A stretch of 64,000 nt of DNA from Chlorops oryzae (Eukaryota > Arthropoda > Insecta > Diptera > Chloropidae): assembly GCA_020466095.1 (NCBI GenBank), contig CM035807.1, positions 82,608,241 through 82,672,240 of the forward strand, written 5' to 3'. A model generated the notes under the pieces. It worked only from the letters and a program-made list of their open reading frames with translations. It was not told the origin of the DNA and searched no databases. Position numbers and translations under genes: made by a program. The number at the start of each line of letters is the position of its first letter. Within the stretch, counting starts at the first letter, position 1. Positions 1 to 13,393 of this stretch are shown here, in pieces.

Positions 1-2172
1 ATATAGTAATGTCAAGAAAACGACAAAGAACTCAAAAAAACGTTTAACAAAATTATTCATTCTTATATAATTTCTTAATTGTATAACATTTATTTCCTTA
101 ATTTATACCTACTGGTTATATTGTGCAATATTTGGCCTTTAATATTGATTTTAGTTTTATTAAGAATATCATTATCGGTAAGGAGAACACAATAGGAAGT
201 ATTCAAACCGTCCTCGGTTGATAGGAAATTGATTGAACCCCCTTCATGCCTGGTGTCAAAAATGTGATTGTGATTTTCGTTTTCGTAGCGAGAAACGGCC
301 TTTGTTAATTCCCCGCCCGTGTCTCTCGTTTCAGTTTTTGTGACCAGTTTTTCGATGGGGCTTTGAAAATCTTTTATTCGGAATTCATTTTTGTATCGAT
401 AAATTGTCAAAAATGAATTCGAAAGAATCGATTAATCAAGACCGGTGTGACTACCTCCTAATTTTTCCAAATAATCACAAAAATAAATTTCACACACATA
501 CATATACAATATGTATGTACCTATATATTTGTTTAGTTAAATGATTGATTGAAATGTTGGCATTAGTTTTAATGTTTTTCTGGTTGAATGGATTCTTTTT
601 AACTTTTTATTAAGTGAATTATTTGAATCAAATTTGGTGAGGACCCCAGCTAGCATTTTTTGATATTTTGCATCACAGTTGACCTTTTTGGAGTACCCTT
701 TCTGATTGAAATAATCAAAACTGGGCTGGTTTTCTGATCAGAAATGATACTTTTGTCGGGAAAAATTGGAGTCGAGTCATAGTCACCCTTCTTTTTGGGG
801 AATGATATTTGGCATCGTTTGCGAGCCATTTTTGAGTCATATTAGAAATTATTTTCGAGTCTTCTACGGCTCATGGCGATTGGCCTACATTTTAAACGAC
901 CCTCAGTTGGGAGAGGGGCAAAGGCATAAATAGTCTATTTTATTAGGTTTTAAGATTTTTGCGTATACTGAGAGTCTCGCTCTAGCACAAATCTACTTCA
1001 ATCTTCTTCTGAAAAGCGATTTAGGATCTCTTGTTTCATTTGCTGATGGTTTTCAAAATGTCTTTTATGGTGTTTAATTTTGAGGAGGCAACATTTAGAA
1101 GGGATCAGCTGCCCCTGCCTGCCTATCTTTGAAGACGCCCATGCATGAGTCAGTCGTTTTCGAGAATTTCAGCAATCGCGCATGAGACCAATCAGTCGGA
1201 GGTCTCAAAAACGACTCATCTAGGTGATTTCCGATAAAGCTTATCTTCCAAAATGCTAGCTGAGTAAGCTTATGATAAGAAAGCTGTGGAAATTTGTCAA
1301 TTTGAAAACGTCGTATTGGATGTTTTTAATAAATCAATCAAAGTGTCGAAGCAAGTTGGGCTCAGGTACAGAGATGTTACGAATAACTTATAAATGAACG
1401 TTATGATATCTTTGAAGAACTTGCTTTGAAGTAATGTGGGAAAATTTTGATGATTTTTTTTTTATAAAGAAAATTAAAAATTAAAATTCAACTTAAGAAT
1501 AAAGAGTGAAGTACACACAGTCCGTAAACACAGATGAAAGTATGACCATAACATAATAAGTTCTATATATATTTGTATATGAATATATGTTTGTCTTTTT
1601 AATTTTATAGAATCTTTTACAACAGTAATACTTGAATAACAATATCTCTCTAAGTCAACATGTTTGGTTTTGTTTTTTTGTTTTGTTTGTTTTTTGGTAA
1701 TAAACTCAACTAAAATCAAGAATAAACAATCTTGAATAGCGCATAAACAACATGAATCATCAACTATGGTATCTAAACGTTTCATACTTAGGACTATTTT
1801 TGAGTTTCTTGATATTGGCTCTTCTCCTTTTTAACTTGTGTTCTCGTTTATTCGTTTTGTTTTGAACTTGTTTTTTCTTTTTCATTTAGCTTGGCTTTTC
1901 TATATGGGATTCTTCGTACTTTGGTTTCTTTGCGTTATTTTAGTGATTTTCTTTATATTTTTCATTTTGTCTTGACGGCGTTGTTCGCTCATAGTTTTCA
2001 TATTTTGATATTTAACAATTAAATAAGTAAATAAATATTTTGATTATTCGCATTTTTTTTTTCAATTGCATTTAGTTACTTAATACTTTTTTCGGTGTAT
2101 GTCCTCTGATTTTTTTACACTTTTATTTTTACTTGAATATTTTTTTTTACCATTAACGCTTCTCCGATGGAC
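1..2172. other. VGlut 3' flank, no clear gene
   Basis: AT-rich sequence downstream of the VGlut stop. The part nearest 2172 is probably VGlut 3' UTR; a minus-strand AATAAA lies at 2122-2127. A segment at about 647-1264 begins with CAGCTAGCATTTT and ends with its inverse, so it may be an old inverted-repeat element, but I see no matching target duplication. A 106-codon minus frame at 90-410 has no ATG and is treated as doubtful. Confidence 0.5.
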
Positions 2173-5100
2173 TTACTGCTGATATTGTTGACCGTATGCT
2201 GGCTGTTGGTAGTCATATGAATATGGTTGTGCCGGCGGCTGTTGCTGTTGCTGGGCGGTGTAGTCATAGGTGTAATCAATCGCTGGAACTGGTTGTACTG
2301 GCTCTTCAGCTATTGGTGGTGTTGCTGTTGTTGTTGTTGCTGTTGCCATTGCGAAAGGATTATTTGCCACGTGCCCGGTGGCACCGTAATTAGTTGTTAA
2401 TGTCTGCTGCATTTGACTCTGTTCGGTGTATTCGGGTGGAGGTTCGCCCTTTTATTGAAATAAAGAGAGCAAAATTCAAATAAAAATCCTTTAATGGGGA
2501 TTTTGTTTGCGTTGCAGCACTTACAAATGTCGTTTCCTTGCTATAGCCGAGCTGACTATGATCACCTCCATTGGTAATTGCACCTGCCGGCGGTGGCCAA
2601 ATTGATTTCTCTTCACGCGCTGGTTCGGCCCACGGTTGTAGCTCACCAGAAGCGAATATACCATAAAATGTACAACCGATTAAATGAACACACGCTGCCA
2701 ATGTGAATACAGTTGTCCAACAGCCTTTTGGCTATAATGATATAGTGGTTTTTTTTTCCTAAATATATTTTTTTTCTCGGCTTTGGAAAGCAAAAGAACA
2801 TTACTTACATCCCTCTGAATGAGACCATCCAAGGCGTAGGGAACAATAATGCCAGCAAGTGTACCGATACCATTGGACAAACCCATCAAAATACTGGCAT
2901 ACCGTGGCGCAATATCCAAATGATTGACATTGTATCCCGAAATGGCAAAGCCGCTAAAGGCTACGCCACATGTCAGGGCGAACATTGCACCAGTCTATAA
3001 AATATATATATATAAAAAATATAAATTATAAAATACTACTGCAAAGCTGAATATTTTTACCCGAAATCTAAAGAAGAAACTACCCAGCCAACCATATTCT
3101 GAATGCTCAAAAGAGTGTAAAACGACAGCTATTTAACACCTTGACGAGGTTTTTACGGAGTGCTTAGAATAGGAGTTTAAAAGGGCTCCTAACTATTTCC
3201 TGTAAGTAGTGCTTATGGACTTGGTAATACGGAGCACTTTTTAAAAGGTATAAAAAAAACACCTTAGAGCGTTTAGGGAGATACAGGGAGTTTTTTTTTT
3301 AAATTTTTATTTGAAAACAAGAGTCTACACGAACTCTTTTTGGATTATCTAAAGGAATATTCTAGGACTCCTGAAAAATAAAATTTTACATTCCGAAAGG
3401 TCCACTTTTTACATATTAGACCCCTTGCTCTTTTCTCCCGAAAAAAGGAGCATTTCAAGCTTGTGTCGGAGTGTCTTTAGGAGAATGTTCCCTCGAGAAA
3501 AGGAGTCTTCGGAAGCGACCTGCGGACTCTTTTGGTTGGCTGGATTAATGTTATCCTTTAAATATGCTTCAAATTTTTCATTTAATGTTAAAGATTGCAG
3601 GTGACCATATGTAACTGAACATTTTATTTGTTAGCTTTGTCGTTAAAAGCAAGTGGATGCTCAGAATCTTTTTATAACGTAGGTTTTGTTATAATAGATT
3701 TATTTTGAATATTAATATGTTTTAACGCAACATTTGAAGAAAAATTAAAAAAAAATTTGGCCCAAAAATATAAGGAAATAACGGAGTTGTTGCAGGTCTT
3801 CGCTGGTGCCTCGGAAAAGTTGTATTTTGGCCACCATTGACACTAATTGGAAAAAAAAACGACGTCACTTTGTAGTCATTTCAATGTAGAGCATGTGTTT
3901 AAATTTTAAAAACGATCGGTTTCATAGTTTTCTCCACAAAGCAGCGTGGGAACCGCTCACTTTGAAATGCCCTTTTTTCGTTATTTTAGCACGACTTTCT
4001 TGAAATTCGTACGCAAAACTTTGGAAATGTTAAAGATTCATAAAAAAGGTCAGATAATGTTGGCTTTTATAAATTTAAAGCATACTTTATGGAGTACAAA
4101 TTTTGTTCAACTCATATAAAGTTCAGATTCAAATCGATTGTTAACTTCAATATGCATATTTTTGACGTTAAAAAATTGGTTTGAAGTTCAACTTTGATAA
4201 ATGTTGGTAAGAAAAATTTTTGCCCCATAAAGTATGCTTTAAATTTATAAAAGTCGAAAAAATCTGAGCCCTGCTCCCAAATAAAGAATATAAAAAAAAT
4301 GTGCCATTTTTTTTTCTAACGCTAAGCCGTCCCCTTCCAATCAGAAAAAACCCCACACCGTCTTAATCACATTAACACAATTTCACTTTGAAGCAACAAA
4401 TAAAAACTCATTTTGAGAATTCTTCGGAACCGTAGAACATGGCGTAAACGGTTTTATATTTTAGCTTGTTTTTACTCACAGCAGTACTTGAATGCGCAAC
4501 GAAGAGAAAGAACAGTCCCTCCATTCCGAAGCCGCCACAATTGAAGAGCTTCCTCACATTTGTCGTCGACATGATACCATTTTTACGCAGATGATCTGCC
4601 AACATGCCACCGAATGGTACAATCGTTGTCATTATGAGATGCGGCAGCGAGCCAATCATTCCGGCCTCCTCAACTTTAAAGTCGAATTTGTGCTTCAGAA
4701 ACGACGACTGGAACAGTACGAGCAAATAGAAATTCCACGAACGGCAGAAATTGGCAACGATAATTGCATAAACTGGCATCGATCGTGTGATCTCACGCCA
4801 TGGTGTAGTCTTTAAGGAAGGCATCGTTGGTTGAATGGACGTTTCGCCAAGCGATTTCTCAATATACTTTAATTCCGGTATACTAATCGCCGGATGCTTG
4901 CGCGGATTTTCGAAACACAACCAAAGCCAGAACATGTACCTTTGTGGCAGAAAGATCATTGCATTACGAATAGAATTGTAGTTAGATCGGGGGCCACACA
5001 CGAACTACTCACCATGTTATTCCGAATACACCATAAGCATAAAATGGCGCCTGATAGCTAACTGCATCGGCAAGTAGTCCTGATAGCGGCAGTCCCACAA

Positions 5101-7176
5101 CAACGCCAGCATATGAACCACTGAAGGCTAAGGTCGCCAAACGAGAACGCTCCATAGGCGGTGCCCAAAAACGCCAGATACCATGACACGCCGGATACGT
5201 GACGCCCTGCAATGGATTTGTGAGTGTGAGTGTGCCACAATACAGACGAAAAATCACATAATCATAATCAAATACAAAAGAACACAAAAATAAGCAGAAA
5301 AATAGAAATTCCATTGTTATGAAAAATACTCTTCAATAGAAGAGCGAAAGAAAAGGATATTCGAACGGAACGGGATGTTTGCCCTCATCCCAAAAAGAAG
5401 GCCCTCTGCACATTCATAAGTAGAAGATTACATCATGTTTTCATTTCGCAACAAAACACTCAAGAATAATGCCAAAGCAAACTAAATTCTCCCTTCTCCA
5501 TCCTCCCCACCCCGTTTTCACATACGCACAAAGAACATTTGCAATATGATTCGATTAGAAATGAAAAGGATATACCAAAAAATAAAAAAATCGTATGACA
5601 CGCTTGAGTGCTCGGGCAGCGCTCTTTCAATAGCTTTGATCTGTTTAAGCCAAATCGAATTTTTCCCCAAATCCTTTATGTATGTAGCATGTAGAGACCT
5701 TTTATCTATTTTTTATTTTTGGTTAATTTAAGCACCTCCCAATTTACCTCGAATAGTCCTTGCAGTACGCGAACGCATATGACGACATGTCCGTGCATTA
5801 ATGTCATGGCGAATGGTACGAATAGATGCAACGTTGCGGAACTTGCAATCGAGAGGCCGAAAATCTTATTTGCCGGAAATTTGGAAGCGATGAAACCGCC
5901 AGGAATCTGCGTAACGAGGTAGCCCCAGAAAAACGATGAATCGACGTGACTCTCCACAGCGACGGTCCAATTCATGAAGACAGTCTGAAAGCAAGAGGAA
6001 CCAATTGAAAATTAATTTTTCTCGTTGAAATGAAATCTTTTTAACAGCAATGGAAAAATTCTTTATTTTTATGACCGTCTAGGAATGTGGTACACTTTAT
6101 TATATTTCGATTTGATAGGGTCGACTTGTAGCCATCAGAAGTGAATTTGTCCTACGGGTCCATAGCTCTTAGTTTTTTTGCCCGATTACTTGAGGGTGTA
6201 ATCTAAATAGTTGCTTGAAATTAGAAAGGTGGGACCTACTATTAAATGTCGAATAAAAATTGCTTTCAAAGAAGCTTTTTCAGACAATAAATTCTTCACT
6301 GATGGACTTGCCAGGAACCAGGCGAATAACGAGCGTGGAGGAAGGATTTAAGCCGGATGGGATCCATTTCTTCGGAATCAAATTTCAAATTTCACAATTC
6401 ACTGTTTTACTGCCTTTCAATTTTTAATCGCGATAAAATTCAAAGTTCTTAACTCCCTTCATATAAATTTTTTCCAGCAGTAATCGAAAAATTCTTCCAA
6501 GTTCAAGCCACCCTCAATCGAGAGATATTTCCATTAGCAACGTAAGAGTCCTTGTTCGTAGAAAATCTGCTTAAACAATTGAAACGCTGCCGTCGTTGCA
6601 TTATAAAGCAAAAAAATAAAATAAAAAATATAAAAAAAAACTCACATTCACATCGTGCATAATATTTTGCTACAAATGATGCGAGTTGGAAGGAGTCTTG
6701 CTAAAAAAAAGCACAGTACAAAGAGCAACGAAGAGAAATGGGAGTCACTGCAGAGCATCCTGTTTGTCGACGCCAAAAAGCTAAAAAGCCCTTGAGGCAT
6801 TATTTAACGAGAGCGTGACGGAATTACGCCCATTAGCAAGAAAGTTTTCAAATATCGACAACAATACGAACTGAGTGAGCGCGCCGCATTACCGCCATAG
6901 AGTAAGAAGGATATATATATGTATGTGTGTACGTAATGCGCTTTATATGGAGCATAAGTCGCAAGCGTCTCTATAGCTAAATGACATGTAAATGTCGTCG
7001 AAATTTAATTGACAGTAACGTTTTCATCATTCCCCGCATAACAATAAATTAGGCAAATTTCATTGTATCGCTTTTACGAGGTAACTGTAACATGTCATTC
7101 GATGCGCCTTTCATACTCACCCCGTTGTGCTCCATTTTGAGCTTCGCCGCCGACAGATTGCAACGCATGCCGAAGG
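2173..7176 (-). CDS. VGlut: Vesicular glutamate transporter VGlut (SLC17 family), seven 3' exons
   Basis: Major-facilitator transporter that loads glutamate into synaptic vesicles using the proton-driven membrane potential. Minus-strand exons, all GT/AG and phase-consistent: 7176-7121, 5984-5748, 5206-5013, 4939-4480, 2994-2809, 2731-2525 and 2448-2173, giving about 537 residues plus stop. Family blocks in order: [110 protein letters not shown] and [12 protein letters not shown]. The C-terminal tail is low in complexity, with poly-Q and Y/Q/P-rich sequence, and is cytoplasmic. Helices 2-12 are covered; the N-terminus and helix 1 are missing here (see entries at 14276 and 16189). The frame is intact, so the gene looks functional. 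Introns hold MITE fragments. Confidence 0.95.
2995..4479 (-). other. VGlut intron with degraded repeats
   Basis: Largest intron in the 3' half of VGlut, between the exon ending in HSSTA and the exon starting TGAMF. It contains a degraded copy of the palindromic hAT-type MITE near its 5' side (4045-4274). Small frames inside it are not supported as coding. Confidence 0.7.
4045..4274. mobile_element. Palindromic hAT-type MITE, family A, copy 1 (degraded)
   Basis: Arms AAGCATACTTTATGGAG and CCCATAAAGTATGCTT face each other, and the right end reads CTGAGCCCTG as in the other copies. The left terminal repeat is eroded and no target duplication could be read. Related copies lie at 13182, 17266 and 27356. 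Confidence 0.7.
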
Positions 7177-8269
7177 CTATCAAAACCTTATGCACGTTCA
7201 TCTTCAATTTTCGTAAGCGCGTGGATCACGGAACTTCGGCCTTGCTAGTATTTGTCGATTTTTCCAATGGCGGGCTTCGATTCCTGCAAACTAATCGGAG
7301 AGTCGGGTCATCGATGTACGTATCTGAACCGCGGGTCCATACTTTCGCTCTTCATATCTTAATACCGCAATTGACCGCCATGGTAGTTCATTGGAGATTT
7401 CAAATTCTCAAATTCGTTTTATGTCTGTAACAGTGAAGAGTGGAAGTCGAACAATTTGGAAAAGTGATTCTACTGCAATGCTCCTTTGTAAGCAAACTGG
7501 AGCTATGCAAATTTATAAAGAAATACGCGTTTTACGCTTAGAGTATTACTGATAAAAAAATTCTCTTTTTTTAATTTTCTGGGGAAGTATTCTCCATTTT
7601 AGAAGCTGTCGCCTTAAGGGCTAGACTGGAGATAACGTAGTGCGAAGCATCAGAAGTAACTATCGGAGATAATATTTAAATTTGAAATAATTCATTGTAA
7701 TACGGATTTCAATAACATGTATTTTCGATTTTTCTAACAGTTATGCAAAAATTCGCGAATTTCTGAATACTTTTCTCGATAACAATGGTTTTTACTTACG
7801 GTTGCATTCTCCATACTTTGTACTCACCTGATGCCATATATTTTGCCGCGACGTTCAGCTCCACTTCATGAATTTGCAATTCAAATTCGCTTTTACGATT
7901 CCTAGGATATATGCGATTGCAAGCGGCTGATTTAAAGAATGGAATGTATCATTGAAACGTGGTCATATTCACTCGCTCCTACTTCAACCATGACATTATT
8001 TTGAATTTACTTCGAAATCGATTATTGAAGAAGAGAATAATCATAAGTTTGGCAATAAGAATGTGAATTTATAAGAATACGGTGAAAAAGTCTTGAAATT
8101 TTTTTTTTATTTTCTGAATAATCATCGCGCGCTATGTAAATATCGTAGTGCGACACGTATACAGAAATAATTATCTAACTGATAGTCAAATGGGACATCA
8201 TGTTGAGTAAATAAATACAGAAGCGAATGAAATTTTTTCAATTTCATTTTCAAATGTGATCAGATCAGA

Positions 8270-9342
8270 CCTGTTTGGTTTAAATTTATCGTATTGAAAT
8301 CATAAAAACCGTAAACATTGAGCAATTTGTAAAGCAAATCAAAAATTCTACGACAATACCCCATAGTTTGCAACTAACGTGCTAGAAAAATTTTCGTCGA
8401 GCATTTTCGATTCTAAAAATTTTAAATGTCATTAACTCGAAAACCTTGTAAACATTGAAGTCATTTTTGGTAAAGCCAAATCAAAAATTCATCAAACAAA
8501 ACCACTCGTTCTGCATCAGTGCATAGAATAAAATGCTAGCATGACGTCTATAATCCATTTGGTTTCAAAATACACTTAAGACTCGCAGAAATTCAGATTC
8601 ACGACGATGAAGCAAAACGTGCTAATCATAATCATCATCACTATGACCGTCATCTCACACGTCATCATCATCACCAACCTCACCATCACCAACTTCACCA
8701 TCATCATCACCATACACCATCTTCACCATCATCATCACCATCATCACATCATCACCATCATCACACACCATCATCACCATCATCACCATCATCACCATAT
8801 CATCACCATCATCATCATCATCACACCATCATCATCACCATCATCACCAACCTCACCATCATCATCACCATCATCACCAACTTCACCATCATCACACATC
8901 ATCACCATCATCTTCATCATCTCCGTCATCATCAACCTCACCATCATCATCACCATCATCACCATCACCTCCATCATCTCCATCATATCCATCATCACCA
9001 TCATCACCAACTTCACCATCACCATCATCTCAGCATCATCTCCATCATCATCACCAACATCATCACCATCATCATCGATAGTTTCGATTATCGATAATTT
9101 TGATAATCGAAAGATGATTTTTCGAGCGGCTCGCCCTAATATAAATTAAGGGATTTTTAATAATCTGTCCATTTCTAAAAGAAGAAAGCCCTCTGTCACC
9201 GCCAGCACTACCTTTCGAATGCGTAAGTAAATGTCCATGAATCAAAACTATCCATTGTTTTCAAAAACCATCGATGTTTTCGATAGATTGAAACCTTCGA
9301 TAGTATCGATAGTTCTATCGATTGTTTCTCTAGCTTTACTTG
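8270..9342 (+). mobile_element. CGATA-rich repeat, copy 1, with microsatellite expansion
   Basis: The left half matches the copies at 27.7, 41.9 and 49.3 kb (GCATCAGTGCATAGAATAAAAT and following). The right half has ATCGATA repeats, the shared AAGAAGAAAGCCCTCTGTCACC block and the terminal ATCGATTGTTTCTC. Between them the short CAT-rich stretch of copy 5 has grown into a CAT/ATC microsatellite of about 450 bp. The short ATG frame of the family is damaged here. Confidence 0.8.
8625..9080. repeat. Long (CAT)n/(ATC)n microsatellite
   Basis: Nearly pure CAT, ATC and CAC triplets for about 450 bp. It produces a spurious His/Ile/Ser/Thr-rich plus-strand frame and a Met/Val-rich minus-strand frame, both of which I reject as genes. 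Confidence 0.97.
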
Positions 9343-12099
9343 GGGCTTGGTTCTTCACTGTTCATTATGTGATTGTCATCATCATGAGCTCATGAAAAGT
9401 TTTTTTTTATTTCTTCAATTTTATGTATCCATTTCTTATTACATATTATTTTCTCGCGATTTCGAACAGTAATTCCTACATAAATTTTGTGAGTTTATTC
9501 TTAGGAAAATTTATGATCTTTAGTGGAGAAAAGTCTTTAGGGAAATTTTTATGGGACCAAGTTTCTGTTTTTAAATGATAAAAAAAATTTTTTTTAAATT
9601 AAAATTTTAAAGTTTTGATCCTTTCTGAGATGTTCAAGGGATGGTTTGGTTAGATATGGTTAGTGTGGTTGCCACCAAGGGAGATACACTTCGGCCTCAA
9701 AAAGGAGAAACTGAAAAAAACAACACAAAAATCGTAAATTCCCATCTCCACCGACTACACCACGGAGGCCGACTATTCAAGGGATATATCCCAAAAAAAA
9801 TAGTAACAGTGTGCTTCATGAGTTTTTGGAAATAAGTTCAGGCATTTCATAAATCAACTCGTTCATGGTGGACCAGAGACGAGTATATTCTATAATCGAA
9901 CAAAAATCTACATTTCTTCCCAAAATTCTTAATTCTAAGCATCGATCTTAAATATGCCTAATTTGGATGCAGTTGAAATTCGAATGAAAAATTGAATCAA
10001 GACTTTTAATTCGAATGAAGGATGATTGAAAATGTCTCAAAAATGTGGAACAATTGTGGATTTTTTCCCACAAATCATTCAAAGGAAAAAGAAAACAGAT
10101 ACAAGTATTTCCATTTCCCACAAATAAAATCGCTTCCTTAAAGCGTTCACTTTTCAAATCCACTCAAACTATACAACAAAGACGGCGCCAGCAGTCATAA
10201 TCTATCGGGCGCCACGAAGTCTAAGCAAAACAAAATTTTTAGTGTCTCCGTTCACAGCAAACTACGAGGCCAAGAACAAGATAAAACTGGCGTCAGCGAT
10301 GAGACATGCTAGCTTAGATCTTCAATGCACGCGGCAATAAAGCTGCCAAAAAAAAAAGAAGAGAAAAAATTATGCGAATGATGCCACAAAAATGCTCATT
10401 TGAAACGAGGAAAAACGCTGAAAGAAATTCGAAGAAGCGAAATCGTGAAAAGCGAAAAAGGAATACAGGAAAAAATCTGACAGACAACTGAATTATGAGA
10501 CAACGAATTGTAAACATTTTGGGAGGGTTGTGAATGTCCAAAGGAAAGCGAACTCCATGGATATTTCCATTGCTCTTAGCGAGTGAGTCTTTGTGTGTGT
10601 CTGTATGTGTGCTAGAATCTTCTTATTAGTTTATAAAGCACACTTTCAGGGGCTACCCATAGCAGCTTCTTTTGCTTGCTGTTGCTTTTAGTTTATTTTC
10701 GAGGATATTTCCAATGGGGAACATTTTTCATCCTAACTAGTTGCCAATTAATACGGCTTCAGCAATCAAATTTAACAAAAGAAGGTGAAAAAGAAATCGA
10801 GGCAATAAAAATTTATTGAATTTTGATGCGGATTCTTATTGTTCAGTTGGCCTGGGTTACCTCTTTTCTAGCCCATTTATTTGAAAGAATTCGAAAAAAA
10901 AAAGAAAACACGACTTGTTAAAGAAGGAATGCATAAATTTATTGGGAATATTATTTTTCAAGCTGATTGCTTGCCGTCTCCAGATTTCATTCCACTTCAT
11001 CAATCACTCATTGACATTTGATATATTTAACCTAACTGTCGTGTTAGTCACAGAAAGGTCGAAGGAAATGAAGAAATCAATTTAGGTTCTTGAAAATAAC
11101 GGAACGAAAAGGGAAAAGAAAAAAAAGCGATGATATACATATATAAAAAAAAACCCATCGTTGTTTTTATTTTTTCCTGGTGAATCCACCCTTTCGGCAG
11201 TTTTTTTGTTTTGTTCAATAAAAGGTGCAAAACAAAAACAGACAAGAGAAAATCCAAGAACAATCAGCGTTAAGACACAAGTCAGCACATCAGCACATCA
11301 GCACTTAATAAAATTGAATTTTAGCTCAATTGGACACGTCTGGATGCTGGCATCTCCGGCCCTTCTTCTCCTTTATTACGTACAACACGCCACGCTACTG
11401 TGGTTAGCTATCCTAAGGGAATTGGAAAGATTTTTTTCTCTCTCTCACATTACATGAAATGACACCGTTTGAGGGACAACAACGATATCGGGTGTACTGT
11501 TGCGATGCTGTTGATTATTGTCCATAGCCGTAAAATTATTCAGAATGCTTTTGGATTTCATTTAATTCGTTTTATGACATCTCCCATGTTTGGTGGCTAG
11601 AACCGCTACATGTAGACCTGAAATGATCAGCTGTCCTATTGGACAACTTACAAGCTCATTGATTTAGTTGAGCTATCTTGACGAAATTTTACAAAAATAC
11701 CTTGGTCCGCTGATTCGGGCTAAGACTTAAGCAAGGGAACAAGAATAAATTATTTATTGCATACTTTAAGGCTGGAATTACATAGGATCTTGTGAAATCA
11801 ATACTCACTATCACTTCTGAAGAAGTTTATAAATCAGTGTTGCCAGATGGCTTTCCTTGCAACGCGGGATTTTTTTTTAAATTTTCCCAAAAAAGGCGGG
11901 GGAAATTTTTCAATACATTTATCACTTTATTGCTCACTTTCTGGAATTTTTATCATATTTATAAACGAATCACTCTTTGTCGGGCATAAATATAGGTTCG
12001 AGCGGTTATGTGAAACACCCAAACGAGTTTTCATTCAAGGCAGACCACACAAATTCGTATACAAATAATCAGCTACCGTAGGTTGTTCGATTTATACAT

Positions 12100-12530
12100 G
12101 GTCTTTCGTCTGTCTGTCTCTCTGTCTGTCCCTATACAGTTTTCTTATCGAAAGAGTTCAACGATCTTGAACGAAATTCAGTAGGTATGCGTATTGGTGG
12201 AGACATGAGTACAAACAAGTTATAGAAAGGACGAGATCGGACTGCTTTTTAGAGCATCTCCAGGACTGGAATCTCTTTTGAAAATCGCAAAAACTGCTCT
12301 GTCACCTGAAGTTTTTGAAATATTTGGATGGAATATGATACATGAGCATAGTTTTGGTTATCATATGCATTTTCTAAAATTTGAAGAGTGGGCGTGACAA
12401 AATAGCGTTTTAGAAAATTTTTCTTAGACATAAAATTCAAATGGGAGTGAAACAAAAGGTGGCATGCATGCTTCTTCTATAGTCATAAACATCCTCGACC
12501 AAAGTCTTTTTCATCGGTCCATTTTTAAGG
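12100..12530. repeat. Dispersed fly repeat with GTGGGCGTG units, copy 1
   Basis: Shares TTTCTTATCGAA, GATCGGAC, ATCTCCAG, CAAAAACTGCTCT and AGTGGGCGTG blocks, in the same order, with the longer tandem version at 48240-49010. Another start fragment (TTGAGCTATCTTGACGAAAT) lies near 11670. It has no coding capacity. Confidence 0.7.
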
Positions 12531-13181
12531 TTTCCTCCATAACTATGTTCCGTAGCGTCAGGCCCGCCTGTACTATTTTGGTTTTTTTTTTGTATATTAT
12601 AGGATGACTATATGTACTGATTTCAAAACTTCAGGTCATCCAAAGTTTCATTTTTATCCTTAATAACCTTATAAACGTCTAACACGAGTTATATAAATTA
12701 AGCTGTACACAAAATTTCGAAGTCATTGGGTGCATCCAGCAGACTCAACTTGTTGAGCAAAAGTGGCTAAATAAATTTCGCTACCAGAAATGCAGTCCGC
12801 TCAGTCGAATTGTTGCGAACGCTCAGTAGGTAGCGTACTGGTCGTCCGAATATTACCCAAAAGTTTCACAAAAGTTCGGAGTCTGCTGAATGCATCCATA
12901 ATTTTCATCTGGAAAATTTATTCCGGACGTCTGTCCATTTCATATTCACTTGCAAAAACACACACAGTTAGTGCACTCAGTAAAAACGGCAATAGCTTCA
13001 GTTTGCGATATTGACAAGCAAAAAAAAAAAAAAAAATGGAATACTCAAAATATCGAGTTTTGTTATTTCTGGCAACGCTGATTTAAATAGAGTTTGGCAT
13101 TAGGAAAATAATGCTCTCAGAAAACGAATTATTTGAAATGTTGACATGCATACTTTTAGGGCCTTAATAAATCGACATAAC

Positions 13182-13393
13182 CAGGGCTCGGATTTTGTTG
13201 ACTTTTATAAATTTAAAGCATACCTTATGGAGTACAAATTTAGTTCAACTCACTCGATTTTTTACTTCAATATGCATTTTTTTGAAGTTATAAAAGCGGT
13301 TTGAAGTTCGAATTCGCAAAATGTTGGTAAAGAAAAATGTTTGCCCCATAAAGTATGCTTTAAATTTATAAATGCAACAAAATCCGAGCCCTG
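13182..13393. mobile_element. Palindromic hAT-type MITE, family A, copy 2, with 8-bp TSD
   Basis: Terminal inverted repeats CAGGGCTCGGATTTTGTTG and its near-inverse at the right end. The perfect 8-bp duplication GACATAAC lies at 13174-13181 and 13394-13401. An 8-bp duplication with a CAGGG terminus is typical of the hAT superfamily. The element is 212 bp, with no coding sequence. Confidence 0.93.

Noticed and set aside
90..410. 106-codon minus-strand frame with protein-like composition
   Set aside because: No ATG anywhere in it and no good acceptor near its start; could be a relic, but not supportable.
647..1264. CAGCTAGCATTTT at both ends in inverse orientation
   Set aside because: Flanks show no duplication, so I did not call an element.
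4492..4815. 107-codon plus-strand frame
   Set aside because: Antisense shadow of the large VGlut exon.
7822..7895. 74-bp exon-like stretch with a perfect donor
   Set aside because: Phases fit VGlut, but the peptide lacks membrane helix 1, so I did not include it as an exon.
8607..9149. 180-codon plus-strand frame, His/Ile/Ser/Thr-rich
   Set aside because: It is the translation of the CAT/ATC microsatellite.
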